A stretch of 50,800 nucleotides of DNA, taken from assembly GCF_000982955.1 (NCBI RefSeq), contig NZ_KQ058856.1, positions 1 to 50,800 on the forward strand. Direction: 5' to 3'. Below the pieces are notes generated by a model. The model was not told the DNA's origin. It was given only the letters and a program-made list of their open reading frames with translations, and searched no databases. Source of the stretch: Micromonospora sp. HK10. Its GTDB lineage: Bacteria; Actinomycetota; Actinomycetes; Mycobacteriales; Micromonosporaceae. The translations under genes and the position numbers were made by a program. Shown piece by piece: positions 23,072-31,832 of the stretch. Numbering within the stretch: position 1 is the first letter of the stretch; each line of letters starts with the position of its first letter.

Positions 23072-24817
23072 ATGTCCCACCCCGACCCCTACGGCACGGC
23101 CGAGCCGGGCGGCTGGGACCGCCCCGAGCGCCCGGCGGGGCTGCCCTGGCCCGACACCAGTCTTGAGCCGGGCCCCTGGCACCGGCCCGGCGCGCCGGAG
23201 GTCCACACCGAGCCGCGGACCCGTCCGGGCGCCGATCCGTACGCCCGGCCCCACCCGGACGGCGGGTTCGACACGCCGCGCGGCGGCCGCCCTCGGGACG
23301 GCGGACCCGGCTACGGCGGCGGACCCGGCGCCCCGCCCGGCTACGGTGCGGAACCCGGCTACGGCGGCGGACCCGGCGTTCCGCCCGGCTTCGGTGCGGA
23401 ACCCGGCTACCGGCCCGACCACCCGATGCGTTTCGCCGACCCGGCCCGCGACGGCGACCCGGCCGACGACCGCCGCTACCGCAGCGAAGACTTGGTTGAC
23501 GACCGCCGCTACCGCGACGGGGGTCCCGGCTCCGGAGGCCCGGACCCGCGCGGCCGGCGCCAGGACGGCGGGCCGTACGCGACGGCCTACGACCGGCCCG
23601 GGGAACCTGGCTACGACCGGCCCGGGGAGCGTGGCTATGACCGGCCCGGGGAGCGTGGCTACGACCGGCCCGGGGAACCCGGCTACGACCGGCCCGGGGA
23701 ACCTGGCTACGACCGGCCGGGGGAGCGTGGCTACGACGGATCGGGCGGCCCCGGACATGACGATCCCCGGGACCGGCCCTACGACCGGCCGGTCCGCGAC
23801 GACGCCCCGCCTGACCGGGGCGGACCCGATCGGTGGCGCCCGGAAGGGCCGGGCGAGGACTATCCGACGGCCCAGCTCGCGCCGGTGCGCGACGAGCCGA
23901 TCGCCGCGCCGCCGGCGGCCGGGGACGTGCCGGCGGGTCGCCGGACGCGGGGCCGGCGCCGGGCCTCGGCCGACCGACCGCCGACCACCCAGCCGGCGAC
24001 CGGCCGGGCCGGGCGTAACCTGCCCGCCGCGATCGGGGTGGGGCTGGCCCTCGGCGCGGCGATCGTGGTCCCCCTCTTCTTCTACCTGCCGGCGTTCCTG
24101 GCGGTGATCGCCGCCGCGGTGGGGATCGGCATCTGGGAGATGGCCCGCGCGGTGCGGCGCGCCGGCGCCCACCCGCCGCTGGTGCCGCTGATCGCCGGCG
24201 GCGTGCTCACCATCGCGCTGGCCTGGTTCGCCGGGCCCGACGCGCTCAGCCTCGGCCTGCTGGTCACCGTGCTCGGCACGATGATCTGGCGGCTCGGCGA
24301 CGGCCCGGGCAACTACCAACGCGACCTCACCGCGGCCACCCTGATCGCGGTCTACGTGCCCTTCCTCGGCGGCTTCGCGGCGATGCTGGCCGCCGCGCCG
24401 GACGACGGGCACCTGCGGGTGCTGGCCACCCTGGTCGCCGTGGTGCTCTCCGACACCGGCGGCTACGCGGCGGGCGTGGCCTTCGGCAAGCACCCGATGG
24501 CCCCGACGATCAGCCCGAAGAAGTCCTGGGAGGGCTTCGCCGGCTCGGTCACCGCGGCGGCGGCGGGCAGCGCCCTGCTGCTCTGGCTGCTGCTCGACGT
24601 GGCCCCCTGGTGGGGTGCCGTGTTCGGGCTGGCGATCGCCGGCGCGGCCGTCCTCGGCGACCTGGCCGAGTCGATGATCAAGCGGGACCTCGGGGTCAAG
24701 GACATGAGCAACCTGCTGCCCGGGCACGGCGGGCTGATGGACCGGCTCGACTCGATCCTGTTCGCGGTGCCGACGGCGTACCTGCTGCTGGCGGTCCTCG
24801 TGCCGATGGCGGGCTGA
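23072..24817 (+). CDS. cdsA: Phosphatidate cytidylyltransferase with a long repeat-rich N-terminus
   Basis: Makes CDP-diacylglycerol from phosphatidic acid and CTP, the branch point of phospholipid synthesis. The C-terminal 265 residues hold multiple membrane helices starting near residue 320 and the CDP-diglyceride synthase signature with ESMIKRDLGVKDMSNLLPGH followed by GGLMDRLDS. The first 310 residues are an extra hydrophilic Pro/Gly/Asp/Arg-rich region with two repeat families, a GYGGGPG/GYGAEPG pair and seven 8-residue YDRPGE[PR]G units. The typical enzyme is 270-300 residues. GTG at 23069 immediately precedes the chosen ATG; no ribosome binding site decides. rlmN follows. Confidence 0.93.
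   Translation: MSHPDPYGTAEPGGWDRPERPAGLPWPDTSLEPGPWHRPGAPEVHTEPRTRPGADPYARPHPDGGFDTPRGGRPRDGGPGYGGGPGAPPGYGAEPGYGGGPGVPPGFGAEPGYRPDHPMRFADPARDGDPADDRRYRSEDLVDDRRYRDGGPGSGGPDPRGRRQDGGPYATAYDRPGEPGYDRPGERGYDRPGERGYDRPGEPGYDRPGEPGYDRPGERGYDGSGGPGHDDPRDRPYDRPVRDDAPPDRGGPDRWRPEGPGEDYPTAQLAPVRDEPIAAPPAAGDVPAGRRTRGRRRASADRPPTTQPATGRAGRNLPAAIGVGLALGAAIVVPLFFYLPAFLAVIAAAVGIGIWEMARAVRRAGAHPPLVPLIAGGVLTIALAWFAGPDALSLGLLVTVLGTMIWRLGDGPGNYQRDLTAATLIAVYVPFLGGFAAMLAAAPDDGHLRVLATLVAVVLSDTGGYAAGVAFGKHPMAPTISPKKSWEGFAGSVTAAAAGSALLLWLLLDVAPWWGAVFGLAIAGAAVLGDLAESMIKRDLGVKDMSNLLPGHGGLMDRLDSILFAVPTAYLLLAVLVPMAG
23588..23755 (+). repeat. 24-bp in-frame tandem repeat in cdsA
   Basis: Seven consecutive 24-bp units encode YDRPGEPG or YDRPGERG; the last unit is degenerate (YDGSGGPG). 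The DNA units are nearly identical, pointing to recent expansion, so copy number probably varies between strains. Confidence 0.9.
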
Positions 24818-24921
24818 GGCGTGAATCACGCGGGCGGGAGCGCCTCCCTCGGCCGGTCGGGGCCGATTCAGGACCCACGGACGGGTGCGTCCCGCTTCCG
24901 GCGTGTCAGACTGGACGCGCC

Positions 24922-26067
24922 ATGACGAGCCTCCCCCTGATTTCCGTGGACCCCGACGCCCGTGGTCGCCGCCCGGCGATGCCGCCCCGTCACCTCGCCG
25001 ACCTGGACCTGCCGGGCCGGCAGTCCCTCGTCACCGAGCTGGGGGAGCCGGCGTTCCGCGCCAAGCAGATCTCCAACCACTACTTCGGCCGGCTGGTCCG
25101 GGACCCGGAGCGGATGACGGACCTGCCCGCCGCGTCCCGGGAGCGGCTGGCCGGCGCCCTGCTGCCCGCCCTGCTGACCCCGGTCCGCGAGCTGGCCTGC
25201 GACGACGGCGCGACCCGCAAGGCACTCTGGCGGCTGCACGACGGCTCGCTGGTGGAGAGCGTGCTGATGGGCTACCCGGACCGGGTCACCGTCTGCATCT
25301 CCAGTCAGGCCGGCTGCGGCATGGCCTGCCCGTTCTGCGCCACCGGCCAGGCCGGGCTGACCCGCAACCTGTCCACCGCGGAGATCGTCGACCAGGCGGT
25401 CTACCTGGCCGGGGTGGCCGCCTCCGGGGCGGTCGCCGGCTCGCCGCCGCGCCTGTCGCACGTGGTGTTCATGGGCATGGGCGAGCCGCTGGCCAACTAC
25501 TCGCGGGTGGTGGCGGCGATCCGCCGGCTGGTCGCGCCGGCCCCGGAGGGGCTCGGCCTGTCCCAGCGGCACATCACCGTCTCCACGGTCGGTCTGGTGC
25601 CGGCCATCCGCCGACTGGCCAGCGAAGACCTCTCAGTGACCCTTGCGTTGTCGCTGCACGCCCCCGATGATGAGCTGCGCGACGAACTCGTCCCGGTCAA
25701 CCAGCGCTGGAAGGTGTCCGAGGTGCTGGATGCGGCGTGGGACTACGCGGCCACGACGGGGCGTCGCGTGTCGATCGAGTACGCGATGATCAAGGACGTG
25801 AACGACCAGCCGTGGAGAGCCGATCTGCTCGGGCGGCTGTTGGCCGGCAAGTTGGCCCACGTGAACCTCATCCCGCTCAACCCGACTCCGGGCAGCCGCT
25901 GGGACGCCAGCCCGAAGCCGGTCGAGCGGGAGTTCGTCCGGCGGTTGCGCGACGCCGGGGTGTCGACCACGGTGCGGGACACCCGGGGGCGCGAGATCGA
26001 CGGCGCGTGTGGCCAGCTCGCCGCCGCCGAGGACAGCGACACCGACCCCCGCACCGCGACGGCGTAG
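24922..26067 (+). CDS. rlmN: Dual-specificity 23S rRNA/tRNA methyltransferase RlmN
   Basis: Radical-SAM enzyme that methylates C2 of A2503 in 23S rRNA and A37 in some tRNAs. The 381-residue protein has the Fe-S binding CGMACPFC (CxxxCxxC) motif, the VVFMGMGEPLANY stretch and HAPDDELRDELVPVN, with the C-terminal catalytic Cys region. The ATG at 24922 was chosen because the upstream in-frame sequence is low-complexity. A CAGACT box lies 9 bases before the start. It follows cdsA and precedes the DivIVA-motif gene by 21 bases. Confidence 0.95.
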   Translation: MTSLPLISVDPDARGRRPAMPPRHLADLDLPGRQSLVTELGEPAFRAKQISNHYFGRLVRDPERMTDLPAASRERLAGALLPALLTPVRELACDDGATRKALWRLHDGSLVESVLMGYPDRVTVCISSQAGCGMACPFCATGQAGLTRNLSTAEIVDQAVYLAGVAASGAVAGSPPRLSHVVFMGMGEPLANYSRVVAAIRRLVAPAPEGLGLSQRHITVSTVGLVPAIRRLASEDLSVTLALSLHAPDDELRDELVPVNQRWKVSEVLDAAWDYAATTGRRVSIEYAMIKDVNDQPWRADLLGRLLAGKLAHVNLIPLNPTPGSRWDASPKPVEREFVRRLRDAGVSTTVRDTRGREIDGACGQLAAAEDSDTDPRTATA

Positions 26068-26088
26068 CGGTAGAGACCAGGAGACATA

Positions 26089-27201
26089 GTGGCGAGTCAG
26101 GGTCAGCGTTTCCGGCGTAAGGCGCTCCGCCGGGGATACAAGGTCGACGAGGTCGACGCCTTCCTGGACCGGGTGGAGGCGACACTCGCCGGTCAGCCGG
26201 TCGGCGCGCCCGTGGCCTCCCAGGAGGTCCACGACGTCGTCTTCCGGGTCCGGTTCAACGGCTACGACGAGTGGCAGGTCGATCTGCACCTCGACCGGGT
26301 CGAGCGGCAGCTCGCCGAGCTGGAGGAGCGTGGCGCCGGACCCGGCGGGCGTGGCGGCGACCCGCGGCTCGCCGACCGGATGGGCCCGCCGATGCGCGAC
26401 GACCGTGGCCTGTCGCCGGTGCCGCAGCCCCCGATGCCGCCCCGGCAGATGCCCGCCCAGGCCGGCCCGCCCGACCGGTACGGCAACCGCTACGACGAGC
26501 CCACCGGCGCCTTCGCCGGTGGTTACGACGCCCCACGCGGCGGTTACGACGCGCCTCGCGGCCCCGGTGGTCCCGGCCCGATGGGCCCGGGTGGTCCCGG
26601 TCCGATGGGCCCGGGCGGTCCCGGCCCGATGGGGCACGGCGGGCCGCCCCCGCGCGGCCTGCCGCCGGGCCCGGCCGGCTACGGCCCGGAGGAGCGGTTC
26701 GACGGGTTCGAGGCCGGCCGGCACGGGCGCGCCGACATGACCGCCGAGATCCGGATGCCCGAGCGGGAGCGGGACCTGCGTGACCCGCGTGGCCGCGGCC
26801 CGGCCGGTCCGCCGCCGCTGCCGCAGCAGGGCTTCGGGCCGGATCAGGGCTACGGCCCCGGCCCGGGGATGCCGCCCGGCCCGCCGCCGGTGGCCGGTCC
26901 GCCGATGGTCGGACCGCCGATGGTGGGACCGCCGATGGCCGGCCCGCCCGGCAGCGACCTCTACCGGGTCGACCAGATCCGGCGCAGCTTCCAGGTGCGC
27001 CGCTTCGGCAGCGGGTACGACCCGGACCAGGTGGACCGGTTCTTCGAGACGCTGCTCGGCGGCATGCAGGGCCGCAACCCGATGCCGGTGAACCCCAAGG
27101 ACCTGGACACGCTGCGGTTCGGGCTGGTGCCCGGCGGCTACTTCGAGGCCGAGGTCGACGCCGCGCTCAAGGACGTGCAGGACATCCTGCTGGGCCGCTG
27201 A
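26089..27201 (+). CDS. Multi-copy DivIVA-motif protein
   Basis: A 370-residue protein with DivIVA-like motifs at both ends. N-terminal copies are RFRRKALRRGYKVDEVDAFL (about 7-26) and VHDVVFRVRFNGYDEWQVDL (about 47-66). The C-terminal end has IRRSFQVRRFGSGYDPDQVD (about 299-318) and LDTLRFGLVPGGYFEAEVDA (about 343-362). The centre (about 85-290) is Pro/Gly-rich with GPMGPGGPG repeats. DivIVA-type domains recruit proteins to curved membrane or cell poles; without the long coiled coil this looks like an adaptor rather than classic DivIVA/Wag31. GTG start, 21 bases after rlmN. A perfect hairpin follows. Confidence 0.85.
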   Translation: MASQGQRFRRKALRRGYKVDEVDAFLDRVEATLAGQPVGAPVASQEVHDVVFRVRFNGYDEWQVDLHLDRVERQLAELEERGAGPGGRGGDPRLADRMGPPMRDDRGLSPVPQPPMPPRQMPAQAGPPDRYGNRYDEPTGAFAGGYDAPRGGYDAPRGPGGPGPMGPGGPGPMGPGGPGPMGHGGPPPRGLPPGPAGYGPEERFDGFEAGRHGRADMTAEIRMPERERDLRDPRGRGPAGPPPLPQQGFGPDQGYGPGPGMPPGPPPVAGPPMVGPPMVGPPMAGPPGSDLYRVDQIRRSFQVRRFGSGYDPDQVDRFFETLLGGMQGRNPMPVNPKDLDTLRFGLVPGGYFEAEVDAALKDVQDILLGR

Positions 27202-27216
27202 GGCCGCCACGCACAA

Positions 27217-27250
27217 CGAGGGCCCGCCCCCAGCCGGGGGCGGGCCCTCG
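27217..27250 (+). terminator. Strong terminator hairpin after the DivIVA-motif gene
   Basis: CGAGGGCCCGCCCCC pairs perfectly with GGGGGCGGGCCCTCG around an AGCC loop. The gene on the other side is convergent, so it may serve both strands. Confidence 0.8.
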
Positions 27251-27276
27251 CGCGTACGCTCCGGCGACCGCCGGGG

Positions 27277-27501
27277 TCAGGAACGCAGGCCGTTGCGGCG
27301 CAGCACCGCGTCGCCGATCACGATGGCCAGCAGCAGCACGGCGATCCCGATCAGCCAGATGTCCTCGACCCTGCCCTCGTGGTTGCCGCAGAACGCCATG
27401 ATCACCAAAACCACCGCCGACAGCACCGCCCCGATCCGTCCGGACCTGCGGTGTCCGGGCTTGTGCTGATCTGGCGCGGTTACCGGCTCGCTTCCTGCCA
27501 C
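27277..27501 (-). CDS. DUF2631 small membrane protein
   Basis: A 74-residue protein with two membrane helices (about 23-38 and 48-64) and the characteristic central PGHRRSGRIGAVL and GNHEGRVEDIWLIGIAVL sequence, ending DAVLRRNGLR. DUF2631 proteins are actinobacterial, found near dxr and cdsA, with no known function. GTG at 27501 with GGAAGGA about 8 bases upstream decides the start; longer frames are low-complexity. It is convergent with the DivIVA-motif gene and divergent from the MBL gene. Confidence 0.82.
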   Translation of the reverse strand: MAGSEPVTAPDQHKPGHRRSGRIGAVLSAVVLVIMAFCGNHEGRVEDIWLIGIAVLLLAIVIGDAVLRRNGLRS

Positions 27502-27739
27502 TGTCGGTCCTTCCCTCGCGATCGGATCTCCGGTTAGTCTGGCACGCCCCGAAGCGGGCCCGGTGCGGGGTCCGCCCTGATCGGCGTACCCCGCTCGGGT
27601 GACCACGGCGACCGGGACCGGGCCGTTGGTCCCGTCGCCGACCGGGCGGAACGGCACTACCGGCGTCGCGGGACGGTGAGCACACTGCCTCCGGTAGCGT
27701 CTTGACGTACGCCTGATTGCCTTTTTGAGGGGGACTACG

Positions 27740-29320
27740 GTGCGAGTGACCGGTACGGGGCATGCCAGCATGCGGATCGACACGGCCGCGGGCAGCATCC
27801 TGTGCGACCCGTGGGTCAATCCCGCCTACTTCGCCTCCTGGTTCCCCTTCCCCGACAATTCGCTGCTGGACTGGGAGACCCTGGGCCAGGTCGACTACCT
27901 GTACGTGTCGCACCTGCACCGGGACCACTTCGACGCGAAGCACCTGCGGGACTTCGTCAGCAAGGACGCGACGGTCCTGCTTCCCGAGTTCCCCACCTCG
28001 GAGATGGAGGACGAGTTCCGGGAGCTGGGCTTCACGAAGTTCCTCAAGGCCCCGAACGAGCAGGTCGTGGAGCTGCCCGGCGGCCTGAAGATCATGATCC
28101 AGGCGCTGACCAGCCCGACCGACGGCCCGATCGGCGACTCCTCGCTCTGGGTCGAGTACGACGGGGTGCGGCTGCTCAACCAGAACGACGCCCGCCCGAC
28201 CGACCTGAGCGTCTTCGCCGAGCTGGGCCACGTGCACGCGCACATGCTGCAGTTCTCCGGCGCCATCTGGTACCCGATGGTCTACGAGCTGCCGCAGGCG
28301 GCGAAGACCGCGTTCGGCAAGCAGAAGCGCGACCGGCAGTTCGACCGCACCTGGCGCTACATCGACGACCTGAAGGCCGACAGCGTCTTCCCGATCGCCG
28401 GCCCGCCGTGCTTCCTCGACGACAGTCTCTGGCAGTTCAACGACATCTTCGGCGACGAGGGGAACATCTTCCCCGACCAGTCGGTCTTCCTGGCCGAGTA
28501 CGCCAAGGTCGGCGGCACCAACGGCATCGTGCTGCTGCCGGGCAGCGTCGCGGAGGTCACCACCGGGGGCACCACCACCACCCACCCGGTGCCGGTGGAG
28601 GAGTTCTTCGCCAACAAGGTGGCCCACCTGGAGGAGATGCGGGAGCGGAAGCGCCCGATCATCGAGGCCGAGAAGGCGTCCTGGCGGCACCCCGAGGTCG
28701 ACGTGCTCGGCGAGATGAAGCGCCGCATCGAGCCGCTGCTCGACGAGTCGATCTACCTGGCCAAGGGGGTCGGCGGTCCGGTCCGCTTCGACCTGGTCGG
28801 CTACGACGGTGCCGAGGTTGAATCGATCGTGGTGGACTTCCCGGGCAAGGAGGTCCGGCCGTACGCGGACGAGAAGGTCCGCTACCGGTTCCGTACCGAG
28901 CGGGCGCTGATCGAGCATCTGCTGCACATCGGCGAGGTGGACTGGGTCAACTCGCTCTTCCTGTCCTGCCGGTTCTCGGCGGCCCGGATCGGCCAGTACA
29001 ACGAGTTCGTCTACGCCTTCTTCAAGTGCCTCTCCGAGGAACGCCTGCAGTACGCCGAGGGCTGGTACGACGAGCACGAGCGGGCCGTCGACGCCGAGGA
29101 CATCACCCTGGACGGCTGGGTGGTGCAGCGCCGCTGCCCGCACCTGAAGGCCGACCTGAGCCGGTTCGGCATCGTCGACGGCGACCAGCTCACCTGCCAG
29201 CTGCACGGCTGGCGGTTCGACCTGGCCAGCGGGCGCTGCCTGACCAGCGTCGGCCACAAGATCCGCGCGCACCGGGCCGACGCGGAGACCCCGGCACCGG
29301 CCGGGGAGGCGCTGAGCTAG
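27740..29320 (+). CDS. MBL-fold hydrolase with C-terminal Rieske-type iron-sulfur domain
   Basis: A 526-residue protein of two domains. The N-terminal metallo-beta-lactamase fold carries HLHRDH (His58, His60, Asp62, His63), the di-metal site, with VTGTGHASMRID and the CDPWVNP strand at the start. The C-terminus carries Rieske ligands: CPH (Cys466, His468) and CQLH (Cys486, His489), spacing C-x-H-x17-C-x2-H. CMP-sialic acid hydroxylase (CMAH) combines the same two folds in the opposite order, so this may be an oxygenase or redox-linked hydrolase; the reaction is unknown. GTG at 27740 follows GAGGGGGA. It is divergent from DUF2631. Confidence 0.85.
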   Translation: MRVTGTGHASMRIDTAAGSILCDPWVNPAYFASWFPFPDNSLLDWETLGQVDYLYVSHLHRDHFDAKHLRDFVSKDATVLLPEFPTSEMEDEFRELGFTKFLKAPNEQVVELPGGLKIMIQALTSPTDGPIGDSSLWVEYDGVRLLNQNDARPTDLSVFAELGHVHAHMLQFSGAIWYPMVYELPQAAKTAFGKQKRDRQFDRTWRYIDDLKADSVFPIAGPPCFLDDSLWQFNDIFGDEGNIFPDQSVFLAEYAKVGGTNGIVLLPGSVAEVTTGGTTTTHPVPVEEFFANKVAHLEEMRERKRPIIEAEKASWRHPEVDVLGEMKRRIEPLLDESIYLAKGVGGPVRFDLVGYDGAEVESIVVDFPGKEVRPYADEKVRYRFRTERALIEHLLHIGEVDWVNSLFLSCRFSAARIGQYNEFVYAFFKCLSEERLQYAEGWYDEHERAVDAEDITLDGWVVQRRCPHLKADLSRFGIVDGDQLTCQLHGWRFDLASGRCLTSVGHKIRAHRADAETPAPAGEALS

Positions 29321-29375
29321 TTTCCCCGCGCCCGCCGCCCCCGCCGGGTCACCATCACAGTCGGAAGGGGGCGGC

Positions 29376-30056
29376 GTGGCCGAGGCGGGGGAGCGGGAGT
29401 ACCGGTACCGGCGCGACCGGGAGATGGCCCGGGACGCCTCCCGGGTGGAGACGTTCAGCGACGGCGTCTTCGGGGTCGTGCTGACGGTGATGGCGGTCGA
29501 GCTGTTGCAGAACGGCCCGGCCCGCGATCCCGGGCGGGAATTGCCCGAAGCGCTCGCGCACGCCTGGCCGACCTACCTGGCGTACGTGATCACCTTCGGG
29601 ATCGGTGGCCAGATCTGGCTCGGCCACCACAACATGTGGCGCTACGTGGTCCGGGTGGACCAGGTGCTGCTGGTGTTCAACCTGCTCCTGCTGCTCGTGG
29701 TGGCCACCATCCCGTTCACCGCCGACCTGCTCGCGGACAACCTGCGCGGCAGCCCGACCGAGCAGCGGCTGACCGCCGCCCTCTACGCCGGCACCGTGCT
29801 CGGCGAGTCGCTCTTCTTCAACCTGAGCTGGTGGTGGGCCCGGCGGCGCCGGCTGCTCCATCCCGACCTGGATCCCCGGCTGGCCGGGGCGGTGGCCCGG
29901 CGGCTGCGGCTGCGCCCGCTGCTGTATCTGGTCGCCTTCGCCTTCGTCTTCGTCGACCCGATCCTCAGCCTCCTGCTCTACCTGCTGCTGGTCGGCCTCT
30001 CCCTGGTCCGCCGCCCCGGCGACCTGCCCCGCGAAGCCGCCGCGCCGGCCGGGTGA
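29376..30056 (+). CDS. TMEM175-family (DUF1211) potassium channel-like protein
   Basis: A 226-residue membrane protein. The signature segment RVETFSDGVFGVVLTVMAVEL (about residues 24-44) is the FSDGV(F/I) motif lining the pore in bacterial TMEM175 channels. Five further hydrophobic segments follow, giving the six-helix topology of the family. Bacterial members assemble as tetramers and conduct K+. GTG start with GGAAGGGGG upstream. It is 55 bases after the MBL-Rieske gene and may share its transcript. Confidence 0.85.
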   Translation: MAEAGEREYRYRRDREMARDASRVETFSDGVFGVVLTVMAVELLQNGPARDPGRELPEALAHAWPTYLAYVITFGIGGQIWLGHHNMWRYVVRVDQVLLVFNLLLLLVVATIPFTADLLADNLRGSPTEQRLTAALYAGTVLGESLFFNLSWWWARRRRLLHPDLDPRLAGAVARRLRLRPLLYLVAFAFVFVDPILSLLLYLLLVGLSLVRRPGDLPREAAAPAG

Positions 30057-30093
30057 CCGGCGCCGGCTGCCACCCGCCCAGTCGCTGCGCTCG

Positions 30094-31695
30094 TCAACGG
30101 CCGAGGTCGGCGAGGATCCGCTGGGCGGCGTTGTGGCCGGCCGCGCCGATCACGCTGCCGGCCGGGTGGCAGCCGGCGCTGCCGGCGTACACGCCGTCGA
30201 CCCCGGTCGCGTACGGCATCCGGTCGGTGAACGAGACGGTGTTGTCGACGTGGTGGATGTGCCCGCCGGTGATCCCGAAGTGCGCCTCGATGCCGGGCGG
30301 GGGCAGCGGCACCGCGTCGGCGATCAGGTCGGCGGTGCCCGGGGCGTACCGCTCGCAGATCGCCACCAGCCGCTCGACGTAGCCGGGCAGCGCCGCGTCC
30401 CAGCTGGTGCCGGCCAGCTCGTACGGCACGGACTGCACGAACAACGCCGACGAGTGGTGCCCGGCGTCGTCGCGCAGCGACGGGTCGACGGTGGTGTGCA
30501 GGTACCACTCGATGGTCGGTTCGGCCGGCAGCCGGCCGGCCCGCACGTCCGCCCACATGGCGCGCAGCGCGGTCATCGGCGATTCGCCGCCCGCGCCGAC
30601 CAGTGACGCAGCGCCGGGCAGCAGGTGGATGGTGGAGCCGAACGGGCTCGGCGCGTCCGCCGGCAGGCAGGAGAAGCGGGGCAGCCCGGTGAGCGCCAGG
30701 TTGAGCTTGAGCGTGGTGCCGGGGCGGCGGACCGCCGCCATCCGCGCGCCCAGCTCCGCCGGGAGCGCGCCGTCGGGCAGCAGCGCCATCAGCCGGTACG
30801 GGTCGCACGCGCCGAGCACCACCTCGGCGGTGATCTGGCGCCCGTCGGCGAGCACCACCCCGCTGGCCGCGCCGCCGTCCAGGGTGATGGCGGTGACCGG
30901 CGTGCCGGCGTGCACGCGGGCGCCCGCGGCGCGGGCCGCCTCGGCGAACGTCCGGGAGACGGTGCCCATGCCGCCCTGCGCGATCATCCAGGTGCCGCCC
31001 GAGCCGGGCAGCCGGCACATGTTGTGCACCAGGAAGTTGTGCCCGGTGCCGGGGTCGTCCGGGCCGGCGTTCAGGCCGGACAGGCCGTCGGTGACCGCGT
31101 ACATGCTGACCAGCAGCTCGGACTGGAAGTCGAATCGGGCCAGGTAGTCGGCGACGGAGCCGCGCACCAGGTCGACGAAGACCTGGCGCAGGGCGGGCCG
31201 GACGTACCGCTCGGCGGTCTCCTCGACCGGCAGCGGCTCGGCCAGCCAGGCCGGGGCCAGGTCCGCGCGGAGCTGGGCGAGTTCGGCCTGGAGCGCGTCG
31301 TCGGCGGCCGCGTCGGCGGGGGAGAACATCTCCGCGACCTGCCGGCGGCTGGCCGCGGCGTCGCTGCCGAAGAGCAGGTACGGCGAGCCGGGCCCGCCCG
31401 GGGTGGGCAGGAAGTAGTGCGGGTCGCGGCGCAGCACCGGGATCCGCACGTCGAGCGTGGCCAGCAGCTCCGGCGGCATCAGCCCGAGCAGGTACGAGCC
31501 GGTGGAGTGCCGCAGCCCGGGCACCTTGGGGAACGGCGTCTCGGTGCGGGTGGCGCCGCCGATCACCTCGGCCGCCTCCAGCACCAGCACGTCCAGCCCG
31601 GCGCGGGCCAGCAGGATCGCCGAGACCAGGCCGTTGTGCCCGGCGCCGACCACCACGACGTCGGCGCGGGTCGGCAGCTCACTCGCGTCACTCAT
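30094..31695 (-). CDS. NAD(P)/FAD-dependent oxidoreductase, phytoene desaturase-like
   Basis: A 533-residue flavoenzyme. The N-terminal Rossmann motif VVVGAGHNGLVSAILLARAG is followed by VLVLEAAEVIGGATRTE, typical of the phytoene desaturase/PYROXD2-like branch. The C-terminal FAD motif reads GVDGVYAGSAGCHPAGSVIG. No crtB, crtE or other carotenoid gene is visible nearby, so a carotenoid role is not supported. Convergent with the TMEM175-type gene (37 bases between stops), and same strand as the YihY gene upstream (137 bases). Confidence 0.86.
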   Translation of the reverse strand: MSDASELPTRADVVVVGAGHNGLVSAILLARAGLDVLVLEAAEVIGGATRTETPFPKVPGLRHSTGSYLLGLMPPELLATLDVRIPVLRRDPHYFLPTPGGPGSPYLLFGSDAAASRRQVAEMFSPADAAADDALQAELAQLRADLAPAWLAEPLPVEETAERYVRPALRQVFVDLVRGSVADYLARFDFQSELLVSMYAVTDGLSGLNAGPDDPGTGHNFLVHNMCRLPGSGGTWMIAQGGMGTVSRTFAEAARAAGARVHAGTPVTAITLDGGAASGVVLADGRQITAEVVLGACDPYRLMALLPDGALPAELGARMAAVRRPGTTLKLNLALTGLPRFSCLPADAPSPFGSTIHLLPGAASLVGAGGESPMTALRAMWADVRAGRLPAEPTIEWYLHTTVDPSLRDDAGHHSSALFVQSVPYELAGTSWDAALPGYVERLVAICERYAPGTADLIADAVPLPPPGIEAHFGITGGHIHHVDNTVSFTDRMPYATGVDGVYAGSAGCHPAGSVIGAAGHNAAQRILADLGR

Positions 31696-31832
31696 GCGAC
31701 CGGAGCCTAGTGCCGGCCGGTCGCGGGCGGGAGGGTTCGCGGCGGGACGCCAGCTCCGTCCGCCCGCGCACCGGCCCCGGATCCGGCCGGCGTCACCGGC
31801 GGCGGGGCGGTGCCGGCGTTGCGTGACCGCGG

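Noticed and set aside
23588..23755. Possible CRISPR array because of regular 24-bp repeats
   Set aside because: The units are contiguous, with no spacers, and are in frame within cdsA, encoding YDRPGE[PR]G.
30094..31695. Carotenoid biosynthetic cluster based on the phytoene desaturase-like protein
   Set aside because: No phytoene synthase, GGPP synthase or cyclase gene is near; the PYROXD2-like branch is broad and often unrelated to carotenoids.
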